From positions 1 through 64,000 of the forward strand of contig MU626297.1 in NCBI GenBank assembly GCA_025603075.1: a stretch of 64,000 bases of DNA, read 5' to 3'. Position numbers and translations under genes: made by a program. This document shows positions 35,157 to 49,372 of this stretch, one piece after another (the stretch's first letter is position 1; each line of letters opens with the position of its first letter). The notes under the pieces are model-generated. The model did no database searches, was not told where the DNA came from, and worked only from the letters and a program-made list of their open reading frames with translations. The stretch comes from Neoconidiobolus thromboides FSU 785 (Eukaryota; Entomophthoromycota; Entomophthoromycetes; Entomophthorales; Neoconidiobolaceae).

Positions 35157-36522
35157 TTTACTTTTACTTTTAGTTAATAAAGTGTAATTTTGATTTTTTC
35201 ACTTGAGGTGGATTTTAAACCTTTTCAGTTTATGTATTCTTATAGTTTACTAGACCTAATTGGGTAATATTCCTCTATGCATAATCTTCTTATCTAAAAC
35301 CAATTGAGAAAGTTAAAGATTAAATACCCGAACTTAATTGGTGTAATTTCTTTATTTTTTTGTCCCATCGAGAATTTTGATTCTTCTCCTAAAATAGAAA
35401 CTGTATATCAATAGCAAATAGGCTTAATGATTGGATTAATCAATTTTCATAGAGTTTAATTAGTTTAAGTAAAAGTGGTTAGTCATGCTACATCACTTAT
35501 TTCCTAAGAATAGTATATAGAGTACGTGGAAAAATGTTACAATCATTTATTATTGTAACATTAATAAGGTTCATACTTCTAGAACTCACAGCTTATTTAC
35601 TATATTGTACAAGCTATTCAAAATACATTATATTAAAGTATCAATAACTATTAGGATTTAAGTATATTTAATAAATTTTCAATTTATAAGTAGTATACTC
35701 TGAGATTTGAAAAAGTGCTATGGGATCCATCAATTACACTGATTTGTTTATTAAATAATAATGCAATTTATATAATATTAAAAAAGGAATAATCCAATTA
35801 TTTCCGATTCTAACTTAGACTATCAATTGTATACTTTCAACAAGTCGAACTAATATAATTTTATTTATAAAAAAAGGTTTGGCTATTATATGTAAAATAA
35901 ACATTAATAGACCCGCAGATTGTTTTAAAATGACAACTTTTTGAATCGGTTGAACTAGACTATAAATTAAAATTAAATGTTAACTAATAGTGCATTTTAG
36001 AAAAAATATTGTAGCAATTGCTTCACTTGACTTATTAAACATAACTAGTTAAATCTATAATTCATTGACGTCAATAAACTATACACATGGATTATAAATA
36101 ATAAACTGCGAACAATAATAATAATTTTGAATGTTTATTATTATAGTACAACAAAAGGGATAAATGCTCAAATAAGCAAGCAAAAAAGTAACTGGCTTTA
36201 AATAATAACTAAGCTGGCAAACATTAAAAATTCTGACGATATAACATGATTGCTATATATTTTATTGTCTCAATAAATAGCAATCAAGTGACTGTCATAA
36301 ATATCTTTGAAATATTGTTACAGACTTTATGTAAACATTGCTTTTTACCTAATAAGTCTACTACTGATATTCAAAGTCTTAATACTATTTTCATTTACTT
36401 ACAACCATATATATTTATTCTTTTTATTGCGTAATATTTTTTACCTTCTACATCTAAAAAAAATTACTTTATTTTATATATTACCATTTATTTCCTTTTA
36501 TATAAATATATTTATTAGATCT
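35157..36522. other. 1.4-kb intergenic, SHMT promoter to uL15 3' end
   Basis: AT-rich. A small AT inverted repeat (AATAATAATAA..TTATTATT) lies at about 36113-36146. No gene supported; short open frames here have no recognisable product. Confidence 0.45.
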
Positions 36523-37179
36523 TTAGGCAATAAGAACAACAGCTCCACCATTAGCCTTGATCTTATCTTCGGCACGGCGAGAGATAGAACGAGTCTTAAC
36601 AATTAATGGTTGTTCAGCAAGACGTCCTTTAGCTAAAACTTTTCCGTATCCCTGAAATTATTAGTATGTGAATAATTTTGAAATGCAAATTTCTTACGTG
36701 AGCTAATACATCAACGACTGGGGCAATTTCTTTACCAGCAACTTGTTGACGAATTTCTTCAGGTACAAGGGTAGCGAGTTTAGCACAGTTAATAACTGGT
36801 CTGAAGTTTGGATTTTGTTTCAAGTGGAAATGACGCATACCTACTTTACCGAAATAACCTGGATGGTATTTATCCATGTTGATACGATGGTGATGTTGAC
36901 CACCAGCAAGACCACGACCTCCCGGATGCTTACGGTGTTTACCTACACGACCGTGACCGGCTGATACATGACCACGCTTCTTACGATTTTTACTAAGACG
37001 AGTAGGCTATTTTTATTCTGTTAATAAGCTTTCATCTATTTTGTAATGTAGATCGGGGAAAAAAGTAATATGCATCCATCAAAAAATTGGGTTTATAATA
37101 ATGTTATGTCTGTTTTATTTCCTTTATACTCCTTTTTCCTCTTTATCTACTGATATATATTGTAATAAATTCCTACCAT
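36523..37179 (-). CDS. RPL28: 60S ribosomal protein uL15 (Rpl28/RPL27A)
   Basis: Exons: 37179-37177 (the ATG alone), 37006-36698 and 36651-36523; 146 aa. Exon 2 begins [19 protein letters not shown], then [20 protein letters not shown] and [13 protein letters not shown]. Exon 3 reads [11 protein letters not shown] and ends GGAVVLIA. uL15 must start M-P-T-R, and the only ATG followed by a GT donor is at 37179, giving a 170-nt intron, the longest in the window. First introns this close to the start codon are common in ribosomal-protein genes. A CTCTCTCTCTC tract about 22-32 nt upstream of the ATG may mark the transcription start. Confidence 0.93.
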
Positions 37180-37818
37180 TTTTCAAATCTACAAGTTGTA
37201 ATTTGAGAGAGAGAGTCGAAACTGTATCTTATATTAAGTTATAATACTAAATACATAGATAGAAATGTCAAATTATTGGCCAATTAAATCATTTTATTGC
37301 TTTAATAAAGAGATTTGAATGGCTCTATTTTAACAAATACTTTGATTCAGTAATTTAACAAGTATAAAATTTGAGTAGTATATTTAATAAGATTGTATTA
37401 ATCCATTGTAAATTTTACATGATAGAAATAAATCAAAAGCACCTACAAATGCTTATTTATTCAAATTCATTTCTATATAGCAAATCTTAGATGCTAATGA
37501 TATAAAAATTATAAAGAATATATAAGCATAATTATTAACTCAATATTAAAAAATCCTTAAAAATATTTTATTTTATTTTGGTAAATAACAAACACATTAA
37601 TGAATCAACACTATGTTATCTATCAATAAGCACATCAAAAACAGTCATTAAAGAAATCTAGTAATCGAACAATAAAGCATTTATTCTGGTATGTTAATCA
37701 ATATTTTGATAAAATTATATATTTCTATTATTTAGTGATACTAAAATGAAATAGATAATGTGAAAATATATAAATATTAGTTTTAGTTTATTATACTTTA
37801 AGCTACTTTTAAAATGAT

Positions 37819-37862
37819 AAAGTATCATTGATAAAATTATAAAGTATCATTGATAAAATTAT
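37819..37862. repeat. Perfect tandem repeat, 2 x 22 bp
   Basis: AAAGTATCATTGATAAAATT plus AT occurs twice head to tail with no mismatch. Confidence 0.95.
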
Positions 37863-37929
37863 AATGTTTTTTAAATTTAATGCTGCAAATGTTATGTTAT
37901 CTAGCTAGTGTATAAAAAGTTTTAAAATA

Positions 37930-37967
37930 GAAGACCCTTGGAAAAGTCAAAAAAAGGAAGGGTCTTC
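37930..37967. repeat. Perfect 10-bp inverted repeat (hairpin)
   Basis: Arms GAAGACCCTT and AAGGGTCTTC with an 18-nt purine-rich loop; markedly higher GC than its surroundings. Confidence 0.85.
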
Positions 37968-38258
37968 AATAAGGGAGGGAGCATAGGGACATATGAAATT
38001 ATGAATTGTGAATAAAAGCAAGTTAATCAATGGATCAAGCATACAGTGATCGTTCTTTTATTTCGATACATTGTGCACTTTTGAAATAGCTTAAAATATA
38101 AAAAAATAACAGCTAAATGATCAAGAAAAGGGGCATTTACACATTTTACTTTAATCATAATAACAAGAGATATGTTTAATTTTTTGATGGATTAATTTTA
38201 TTATATGTATTTAGTATTTTTATAAAACACATAAAGTATTAAAATCATACTACTTATA

Positions 38259-40630
38259 TTATCTCAATGAAATATGGTCAGTATCATAAGCGATGCTATC
38301 TGGTTTTTGAGTGAATTCGTATTCATACTCTATCAAATCCTCAAGTTCTTCTTCATATGAGATCTATAAAATAATTTTAGCCTCAGTTATTTTGTACTAA
38401 ATAGCTTACTATTAATGGGTCATTTAGTGCTTGAGCGGCACTAGGTCTTGCATCTTTCTGAAATTGCAAAAGTGATCTTATAAAATTCTTCATTTTTCCT
38501 GATACACCAGTCCACTTCTCAAGTTCAAATAATTTTGCAACATCGGTCGATACAATAGGTTGACTTTTGGTCTCTAATGTTTATATAAATAAAATGTAAA
38601 AAATAGCAAAAGTAAAATACTATCAAATGGCATTTGAAAAAAAACACCAACAAAAACCATGACTCCTAAACTCCAAATATCACAGGTTTCTGTGTAACTT
38701 CTACAATTCTCAAAGTTGTTTACTTCTGGTGCAGCATAGCTAGCACTACCAACAAGTGAACTAAAGGTTTCCCTTCCATCAGAAAATCTGGCTAATCCAA
38801 AATCAGCCAAAACTATTTTAAAATTGGATTTGTTAACAACTAAAACATTCTAAGTTTAATTTATTAATAAACAAGTAATCAAAATAAATAACTAGATATA
38901 CTTCTGGTTTAATATCTCGATGTATAATCTCGTTTTGATGCAAATACTTTTAAATTATTACTATTGTTGTCTTATAAAGAGGTATAGGGATACCTTTAAA
39001 GCTGAAAGCATTTGATAAGCGATTCTTACTACCTGGACCTCATTAAGGCGGGTTGAAGTAGCAAATAAGTCATATAAATCGCCGTCTGGGTAACTATTGA
39101 GAATAAAAATTATATACTGTAAACCAAATAAGAAACTAGCAAATTACTAATCAAAGATGATGTTAAACTTTTCTTCGTGAATATAATTTTCAACTGAACT
39201 TATGACGAAAGGCTATAAATAAAAGATTAATTATAATATAAATATTGTAGTATTTTTACGTGGGAAATCTTTTTTAATATATCTACTTCTCTTTCAATGT
39301 AAGCTTTATGCTCTGGGTGGACATTAAGCTTTGTTTTATTTATAGATTTTACAGCATACATTATCCCTGTATATCTATGAATAGCAAGTAGCACGTTTGC
39401 ATAATGCCCCCTTTAACAATAAAAAAATGACAATTGTAAATTGAAAAGAATTACTTGCCGATTTCATACTTCATCTCGTATCTTTCTTCGGGCTGATAAA
39501 TTAAATTAATGTTAATGTAGATACAATTTAATCTAGTTTACGCTTCTAAGTTCATGAAGGATGTTTTTTCTTTCATTAGGCTATAACCTTAAATTAATCA
39601 TAAGTATATATATTATATAAATTTCGAAACCTTAGTTAAAGTAGATTTGTAGATGAACCCTATAAATAAATTAAGTAAGTTAGCTAGATTCAATAAAACA
39701 GCTAATAATAAATACATCTGTCATCAAAGAACTTTACACCATGTTCCCATTTTGTCAACTGAATTTCATCGCCATCTTTTAACAAAGTCTTCTTATTTTT
39801 TACTATCCTCTCTCCATTAACATACACTCCATTGTAGCTAAAATAGTTTAACATAACAGTTTGTTTTTAATTTAATACCTGGTGTCCTCAATATATACTT
39901 CATTTTTTTCAAGGCCTTCGAAGTCCACTTTAAGCTATTAAATGTTTAGTTTTTGATAGGTTGTTACTTATAGTTCCTTACATATAAAATGGCGTGGTTT
40001 TTACTAACGTTCTCAACAAGAAAGCTAAATTGATAAGCCAATCCTTTAAAATTTTAAACTATATTACCGATAGTCACAATCACTAGTTCGGCCAAATGTA
40101 ACCATTTCTGTAGGTTCTTTTATAAAAATATCACCAATTTCTGGATTACATGATATCAAATGAGCCCAAATAAGATTTTTTGTTTTTAGATGTCTCTTAT
40201 AATCTATTTTATAATTATAACAGTCGATCTCTCTCATTTGGGAGATATGCTGGGTTGAATCTTGGCTTAAAGAGGGCAAAACTGGGACTTCTTGTTGAAT
40301 TGGCTTCTCTTCAGTTGTTGTTGAGTTTTCTCTTGTTGGGATTGATTCGAGTTCTCCAATTTTATTTTTGTCTAAGAAGTCATCGAGTTCATTTAGTGAA
40401 TCGAGTTTTCTGTAATTAGGTTGAGTAGAGCGATTATATAGTTCTGGGTCCTCTACAATTTTTTTGAGGATTGTTGGATTAGATGAGTAAGGTCTTTCAC
40501 AATCTTTATTTCCGTAGCCTAAACTTGGGTCAATTTCGAATTACAATAAAAACATCGGCTTACGTTTTATGTAAACTCCTGAGATGAAAGAATGATCACT
40601 TTTGTCCTTTTGGTTGTTGATATTTGTCAT
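38259..40630 (-). CDS. FHA-domain checkpoint-type protein kinase (Chk2/Cds1/Rad53-like)
   Basis: Ser/Thr kinase with an N-terminal FHA domain, roughly 550-600 aa in about twelve exons. The first exon (MTNINNQKDKSDHSF) is followed by an acidic/Gln-rich region, then the FHA domain: VTFGRTSDCDYRFL (phosphopeptide Arg), VSKNHAILY (SxxH) and YNGVYVNGERI (NGxxVNG). Kinase: glycine loop IGRGHYANVLLAIHRYTG, VAIK-type Lys MYAVKSI, HRDIKPENVLV catalytic loop, ADFGLARF (DFG), and APE in GSASYAAPEV. FHA plus kinase in one chain marks the Chk2/Rad53/Dun1 group in DNA-damage signalling. There is one FHA, as in Cds1 or Dun1, rather than the two of Rad53. No S/TQ cluster is obvious in the N terminus. Confidence 0.9.
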
Positions 40631-41770
40631 TATTTTTGACTTCAAAGTTGTAAATCAAACTGGAAAAAGGATCGTTTTATTTTATCAACTATTAGAATTT
40701 ATTTAAAGCTAATTTACTTAATTTGGTATACTATGCAGATAATTGACTAATTTTAATTGGTTTTTATAGCTTGTTAACGCTATTTTATTTTCTATCTCAA
40801 TCAATTATGAGGCAATATTTGAAACAGTGAAATAAATCAAATTGATTGGGTTCCAAGTACTGAAATGGTTAATCTGACATAAAAAGTTTATATTCATATT
40901 ATGTATATATCATTAGTTTATTTCAATTATTTTCATTGAACTCATTTTTATTAAAATGTTTTGTTCGCTTTTATCTAACAAAGAACTAAAGTTAATAGTC
41001 TAAAGTTTACATAAAAATATTGGGTATATCTATTGGGTTCCATTAAAAAATATAATTAAGTAGTATCAAAGGTCTAAAGAATACTTATAGTATATATAGC
41101 TAATTTTAAACATATTTGAAGAGGTTTTCTAATTAGGTATTTATTTTAAAGTTCGAATTAGAAAACTTTAATTAAATAGTTAACAGGTCATGTTTATATA
41201 ATAAAAGCAACTAAAAATAGAAATTAGTTTATTTTCAAGTTATAACTAAACTACTGTGTAAAAGTTGTTATAGAGGCTATTAAAGCTCTTAAGTTTTTAA
41301 GTATCAAACGTAAACTAATATGAAAATTACTAAGTTACTCGTTATTATTGCCTATATTTCTAATTAATTTATAAAAATTTATATAATAAAATATTACACT
41401 GTATTTGAATATAGCGAAAAAAGACAACTGTTCTTCATGTAAAATGCAAAGTTAATTGTAAAGTTTATTATAAAAATATTTTATAAAGGTTATTGATATT
41501 TGATCAAAAACTCTATTTCCCTTTTTTACTGCTTTAATTTATATTGTCCCTTAAAGACTTACAAATTATAGCTATCATATAAAAATCGGAATTTCCAAAG
41601 GATAATGGTATTATAACTTATAAAGTAAAATGTTTATATTTTGGTTAAGTGATTTTTTTTGAATTGTGTTGCTAATTCCATTTTTTGCAAACTTTGATCC
41701 TTTGCATAACTATTTGAATATTTCATCTAAAATATTTCTAAGTTCTATCTTTACTCTACCTGTTTTTAAA
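40631..41770. other. 1.1-kb divergent intergenic, FHA-kinase / mS33
   Basis: Promoter side of both genes; AT-rich, no gene or repeat recognised. An open frame continues upstream of the mS33 ATG at 41771 but shows no family similarity. Confidence 0.45.
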
Positions 41771-42149
41771 ATGAGTACAATAATAAGCGCTACTAGAAAA
41801 GCAGCATTACAGCAAGTGATAGCCAAAGTGTTTGGTCACCATCAAGTAGGAGAAAAGAGTATAAGGACAGCACGTAAATTTTTGACTCCATTAAAAGGGC
41901 CCGAACTTTTAAGTTATTATCCAGAACAATTTAACATTGTTTCTTTCATTAAAGAAAATCCTGACTTAAACCTTGATAAACGTACTGCTGATGAAGATTA
42001 TAGACTTGAAATTTTAGAGTCCCGTAAGAAGCGTGGTAAAGGAGCTCCTAAAAAAGGTACTTTAAAAAATGGGTTTATTTTTATTTTCATTTATGGCTTA
42101 CTTTTTATTCTTAGGACAAGGGCGTCGTTCTACTATCAAGAAGAAATAA
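41771..42149 (+). CDS. RSM27: Mitochondrial small-subunit ribosomal protein mS33
   Basis: Exons 41771-42056 and 42115-42149; 106 aa, the usual size. The first exon reads MSTIISATRKAALQQ, VFGHHQVGEKSIRTARKFL and GPELLSYYPE; the second completes a basic C terminus (KKRGKGAPKKG joined to QGRRSTIKKK), matching the family's KxRGKGxPKK ending. The upstream in-frame extension was rejected because the family starts at this Met. Confidence 0.9.
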
Positions 42150-42459
42150 ACAAAGGAATAGATCTAGACAAAAATATTTTAAATTTGTTATATTTCTAGC
42201 TTATTTAAAATAAGTTAAAACATATCTTTTTTTGATTGATGTTATTTACATTAAATGAGATGAGTGAAATTATTTTGTTTAATATGTATTAATGTAGGTA
42301 TTATAGTAAGTACTATGTATAGTAGAAACCAAATTTCTATTTTTTTATGCATAAAATTTATACAATTTAATCTAATATTTAAATCGATTTTATTATTATT
42401 TTATTTAGTTCATAAATTAGAGGTAGTATTGACTATTTATAGTCTAATTGAGTTAGTAT
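42150..42459. other. Intergenic, mS33 3' flank
   Basis: About 310 bp of AT-rich DNA; nothing recognised. Confidence 0.4.
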
Positions 42460-42559
42460 ATGGAGCATTTTTTTTTATTTCATCACTTTCTGTTTTTGAA
42501 GCGTTACTTGAGTGGAAAAACTGATGGTGAGATTGTTGAGCAAAAAAATATATCACCAT
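42460..42559 (+). mobile_element. MITE copy 6 (forward, diverged)
   Basis: Starts ATGGAGCATTTTTTT and ends ATCACCAT; the core TACTTGAGTGGAAAAACTG aligns with copy 1. Most diverged of the forward copies. Confidence 0.75.
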
Positions 42560-42776
42560 ATAAAGGCAGTAACTAAAGCAAGGGATTTGTTTGTTTATTG
42601 AGTGCAATCATTATTAGTATCAATTATCACAATTATTTATTCGATATTAATAGCTATTATGAAATATAACAGTAAAGGTATGAACCTATTTCATTGTTTT
42701 TAGTTATCTGTTATTATTTTATTTGATAGTGCAAAAATGCTTTAAATTGATAGATATTAAACATATATTAAATAGA

Positions 42777-44827
<2,051 letters not shown>

Positions 44828-45553
44828 TTTGATATCTCTTTATTTAAAGTTTTGTTTCTATTGTATATATACTTTGTTCTAGTGATTGGCTGATAAACTA
44901 CCTGTAAGTTATTTCCTTTTTTGGTTTTGGCGGCAGCCGTCCTTTTTGATTGGACTTTATTATAATCAGCTCAATGCTTTTTCGCCAGATTAATCACCTT
45001 TCATTCGTTTCATCAAATAAATGCTAAAAATAAAGACTTTACTAATAATAATATTACTATATTAGTCATGTAGTTATTGTGCTCTTAACAATGTATTCAT
45101 TAGCTTCATAGTGTATTGTATATAAGTATTATGTATAGCAGTACTGGTTTTGTTAGCACTTTAATTGATATCGCTTTCATTAAAAGTTCATGTAAAAGTA
45201 TCTTTTATAAGCTAATACTTATAATATATTATATATCATATTATTCTCAATAAAATTTGTTTTTAAATATTTAGTAAATCAATTTATTGTTTTAAACATG
45301 TTTTGTTTGGTATAGCTTATTGAAGGCATTCATTTTTTTAGCTATAACATTTCATTGTCTTTAAATCTAAGCATAACCATAATACTGACGTTAATTATTT
45401 TATTATTCAAAATAAGAACTATTTGGTTTAATGTTTCTGGGTATACAAACTGTTTAATTATGTCATGAAATAAATCATTGGATCAAAGCTATAACCACAA
45501 AATAGAGCTATAAAAGCAAAAAAAAGAAGTGAAAATAGCAAACTAAACTTAAA
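44828..45553. other. Divergent promoter region, GCN5 / carbonic anhydrase
   Basis: About 725 bp, AT-rich; no gene or repeat recognised. Confidence 0.45.
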
Positions 45554-46444
45554 ATGGAAGAGTTAAGATATGGTATGATATTGATTAAAGCTTGTTAGAT
45601 ATATTATTAATTTATACAGATTTAGTACAACGCTTATTGAAAGGGAATACTGAATGGGCTGCTCGAAAAGCACAAGAAGAGCCCGACTTATTTGAAAAAT
45701 TAAGCAGCGGGCAACAACCAAAAGTTCTTTTTATTGGTATATAGATATAATATGTATAAAATATATATTAAAGCATGTTAATTTAGGTTGCTCAGATTCT
45801 AGAGTCCCAGCTTCTGAAATTTTTGGTGCAAGTAAATTAAATAAAAAACGTTTGTTTATTTTTTAATCATTCTTTTCAAGAACCTGGAGAACTTTTCGTA
45901 TTAAGGAATATTGCAAATGTTATTAGCCCTGGAGATCTTAGCGCACTTTGTGTTATTCAGTATTCGGTTGAGGTATTGAAGGTGGAGCATATTTTCGTTT
46001 GCGGTCATCGTCAATGTGGAGGTGTTTTAGCTTCATTATCAGATAAAAGATTAGGTCTCATTGATTCTTGGTTACAATGCATTCGTGAAGTACAAGATGG
46101 TGATTATAATATAATTCTATTTGATTTTATTTAACTTTACTTTTTATTAGCCAACCGTGAAGAGTTGTTAGGTAGTTTTTTTTACTTAGTATTCCTTTTT
46201 TCATGTTAAACATTCTTTAGCTATCGATGATGAAGAAGCTAAAATCAATAAAATTATTGAATTGAACGTTCAAAGATCAATGCGAAAGGTAGCCCTCACT
46301 AGTTTTGTCCAAGACGCTTGGAAACAGGGTAGAAATCTCAGTATCCATGGCTTTGTTTACGATCTTAAGGACGGTATTGTCAAAGAGCTTGGATTTGAAC
46401 TTTCATCTCAAGAACAATGCCATAATTTTAAATATCAAGTTTGA
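45554..46444 (+). CDS. NCE103: Beta-class carbonic anhydrase
   Basis: Zinc enzyme hydrating CO2. Exons are 45554-45572, 45620-45736, 45787-45831, 45881-46099, 46151-46171 and 46221-46444; 214 aa, all in frame. The zinc site is complete: Cys in GCSDSRVPA (with the catalytic Asp-Arg dyad), then His and Cys in [11 protein letters not shown]. The C-terminal half ([40 protein letters not shown]) is the usual fold. No presequence, so probably cytosolic; in fungi this enzyme supplies bicarbonate at ambient CO2. Exon 5 is only 21 nt. Confidence 0.95.
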
Positions 46445-47083
46445 AATTAAATTGGTTTTAAGCAACTTTTTTTAATATTTGGTATGTTAAAGCTTAAAAG
46501 CTTATTATTTTTAATTGTTATGTAGAATTTAAAGTTAACTGAAGTTATTTATATGAGTTATATTGTATTAGGTTTATGATGTGTTAAGCCCAAAACTTCG
46601 GTATTTTTATTTTAGTCAAATAAAATTATTTATACTATTATTACAACAAATTTCATGTCATTAACTAAAGTATAAAAAAGCAAGTAAAAAGTATTTATGT
46701 ATTTGATATAATGGTAGTTACTACAGTTTTTTTATAGACATAAAGTTTCAATTGTATCTAATTTGTTAAAATCTATCTAAAATTACCATTGTTTTTTAAT
46801 ATAATCAATAGCTGTATGGTTGAATTTGATATGCTTTTGTAAATATCTAACTTATTGATTGTTTTTATAGTCCTATAAGTATGGATACAGAAAGTATATG
46901 ATAATTAATTAAGACATTAAAGCAATTTGATTGATTTACAATAAATAGGATAGGTACCTAAGTTGGATAAATTGAATGAAAATTAAATTACAAATTAATA
47001 CAACTAAATTATAATTCTTACATTCTATATAAATTATTAAATCAAAAATAAACTTATTTGCTTTACTTTATAATTAAAATATA
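46445..47083. other. Convergent 3' flank, carbonic anhydrase / ATP synthase subunit g
   Basis: AT-rich; nothing recognised. Confidence 0.45.
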
Positions 47084-47539
47084 TTAAACGCTATAACCGA
47101 CTAAACTCATGCGACCAATTATTTCTCCAACCAAGAAGAACCCATAAATTTGAGTTCCGTAATAAGCTGCGGTATAAACGTGAGTCATAGAAAGATTTCT
47201 AATATACTCTGGAGTAGCAATGTTCTTTAATTGTTCCTTAGCTTGTTGTAATTGCTGGCTAGTTGGTGGTGCCATATGCTCTCTTTTATAAACTTCTTTA
47301 GCTACTTCAATACCAACTTTGGAGTTATATACGGCTTTATCAAATAAACCTATAATATATAAATTTAGATTCTTTTTGTTTAATTACTTTCACTTACTTG
47401 AAACTTTTGGAGATGCTGAGTTTAATTGTTGGGAAGTTTGAGATACAGCCTTATTGGCTACTTTAGTACCGGCCTCAACAGCCTTTTTAGCGACATCTAA
47501 AGATTTATTAAGTACTTTGGAGAAAGAATTAGATGACAT
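47084..47539 (-). CDS. ATP20: Mitochondrial F1Fo ATP synthase subunit g
   Basis: Exons 47539-47398 and 47349-47084; 135 aa. Subunit g promotes dimerisation of the ATP synthase in the inner membrane. The basic, Ser/Lys/Ala-rich N terminus (SSNSFSKVLNKSLDVAKKAV) is followed by VGIEVAKEVYKREHMAPP and a C-terminal membrane helix YGTQIYGFFLVGEIIGRMSL, whose GxxxxxxGEIIGR pattern is the dimerisation motif of the family. Similarity is confined to the last ~70 residues, as expected for this protein. Confidence 0.9.
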
Positions 47540-48238
47540 TTTGAATTTCTTTAAATCAAGCTGAGATAGTGTTTTTTTTCAAAGTTGAGAAATTTACTTA
47601 AATTGGATTGATTAAAGCAGTAATTGTTATGGGATTTTTTGATAAATTTATTAAAAGGTTAAATTAATCAAATATAAAGAAAAGACATATTTAATGTAAT
47701 TATATAATATAATAATAAAATCTGTTAAGTTTTGATTTAATTAATGGATATCTAAAGTTTTAATATATATTATAATTTATTTTAAAAAGGGACTATGATA
47801 GACTTAATTTAGTTCTTTAATAAAATACAATAATTCCAAATAGGATGGTTTTCTTGTAAGGGTTACAGTTGTTTACTTTATTAACCTATCTAAGAATAAA
47901 GAAAGTGGGGATAACATCCAACTTTAGTTTATTTAAAATTTATTTCTAGATGGTTTCCGAGAATCAGCTTGTTTTTAAAAAGCTTAAATCATAATTGGTT
48001 TAATAAAACACTTGGTTCATTTAGTTATTATATAACTTGAGTTTTGTAAAACATGAAAAGAAGTAAAGAGAACCTAATAATTAGATCTGGAAAGGGCTAA
48101 AAAGGGTACATGTATATTTACTTAATTTATATGTAAAAAATGTTTTGTAACACATAACAAAAAATAACTCTCTTTTTATTTTTATATATAAGTATTAATT
48201 TATATAATGTATGGTTTGTCTATAGAAAATATAATTAG
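47540..48238. other. Intergenic, subunit g promoter and NIP7 3' flank
   Basis: AT-rich; nothing recognised. Confidence 0.45.
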
Positions 48239-48979
48239 TTACATAAGAGTATCTTCTTGACGAAGATATTCTCCACAATCTGCTTGATGATAGGCAATGA
48301 TGGCAGTAGGTTCCAATTTTTTCATATCATTACTAGAACGTGCGGTTACACCAAATCCCTAAAAAAAACTTTAGTATGTAGATTAACTGGAGTAGACATC
48401 TATGTTACTAGTGGTGAATCGGACATTGAAAGAAACACAATGCCTTGATGCTCTGGGACATCCTCAGAGATACGACCTAAATGGGCTTTAACCACGTTAT
48501 TACCATATAAAAATGGCATCTCTCCATTAGGTTTAATCCACATTTTATACTAATGAGTGTTTTTAATAATACTTTTTAATAATCCAAGTTAGTTACCATT
48601 GCGTGTTGTGCAATATAGTCTAAAGCGGTGATATGTAGTTTAAATTTTAAAGTTTTGGTAAATTTTCCAAAGCATACGCCTAAGGACATCAGTTGATCCC
48701 TTCCTACACTAGTTGCTTTTCTCATTATAGATTCACTATTTGTAAATCATCAAATAAACTTTAATTTTTACTTAATTTTCTTACCTAACATAATAAACTC
48801 TGTTGTCATGTAATCTAAAGCAATATAACTCGTCTGGACGATCAATAAGGTGGACTATATTTGGGCCAATACTAGATTTCATAAACTAAGTTAATTCAAC
48901 CTTTATATACAACTTTTGATTACTATTTGCTTAATTTTTCGAAAAATATCTTGGTTTCTTCTTCAGTCAAAGGTCTCAT
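48239..48979 (-). CDS. NIP7: 60S ribosome biogenesis factor NIP7
   Basis: Nucleolar pre-60S assembly factor of about 180 aa in five exons. It starts [18 protein letters not shown], then [39 protein letters not shown], and [13 protein letters not shown]. The C-terminal PUA domain follows: [40 protein letters not shown], and [17 protein letters not shown]. It ends [17 protein letters not shown], like yeast Nip7 (YLRDEDTLF). Near-complete correspondence to the family across its full length. Confidence 0.97.
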
Positions 48980-49372
48980 TTTATTTTAAAAAAGAAATTT
49001 GCTTTTTCAACAATTTAATCTTAAGTTGCATGAATTTTGGTATAAAAAATTTAAACTATTGAGTGAATATTAAAAATAAGAATAAGTTAAAAATTAAGTA
49101 TACAATAATAGCACAAAAAAGTGTTTAAGATTTATAGTTTTCGTGTTTTTATTATAGTAAAAGAAGCTAATATATGTATTTTTAAATTAAGTTTATGGAT
49201 TACCATGATATTTCCAAGTAAAATACTATTGATGTTAAATCACATGCAAATCATTATCAGGACCATTCCAATAATAAAAATTCGTTTTTACAACATATTT
49301 ACCAATCTTCTATCATTCATATTGGAAGTAGAATATAATGAATTTGAACTTTAAAGGATATACAGCTAAAAG
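48980..49372. other. Intergenic, NIP7 promoter and RING-gene 3' flank
   Basis: AT-rich; nothing recognised. Confidence 0.4.

Larger units (their letters stand above)
37180..38258. other. Intergenic, uL15 promoter and FHA-kinase 3' flank
   Basis: AT-rich; contains the 22-bp tandem duplication and the GC-richer hairpin listed separately. No gene seen. Confidence 0.5.

Noticed and set aside
36246-36606. Plus-strand hydrophobic open frames
   Set aside because: They overlap the uL15 3' exon on the other strand and are composed of AT-rich codons (Ile, Phe, Tyr, Leu) expected by chance.
41666-41770. N-terminal extension of mS33
   Set aside because: Hydrophobic, non-conserved residues upstream of MSTIISATRKA, where the family normally starts.
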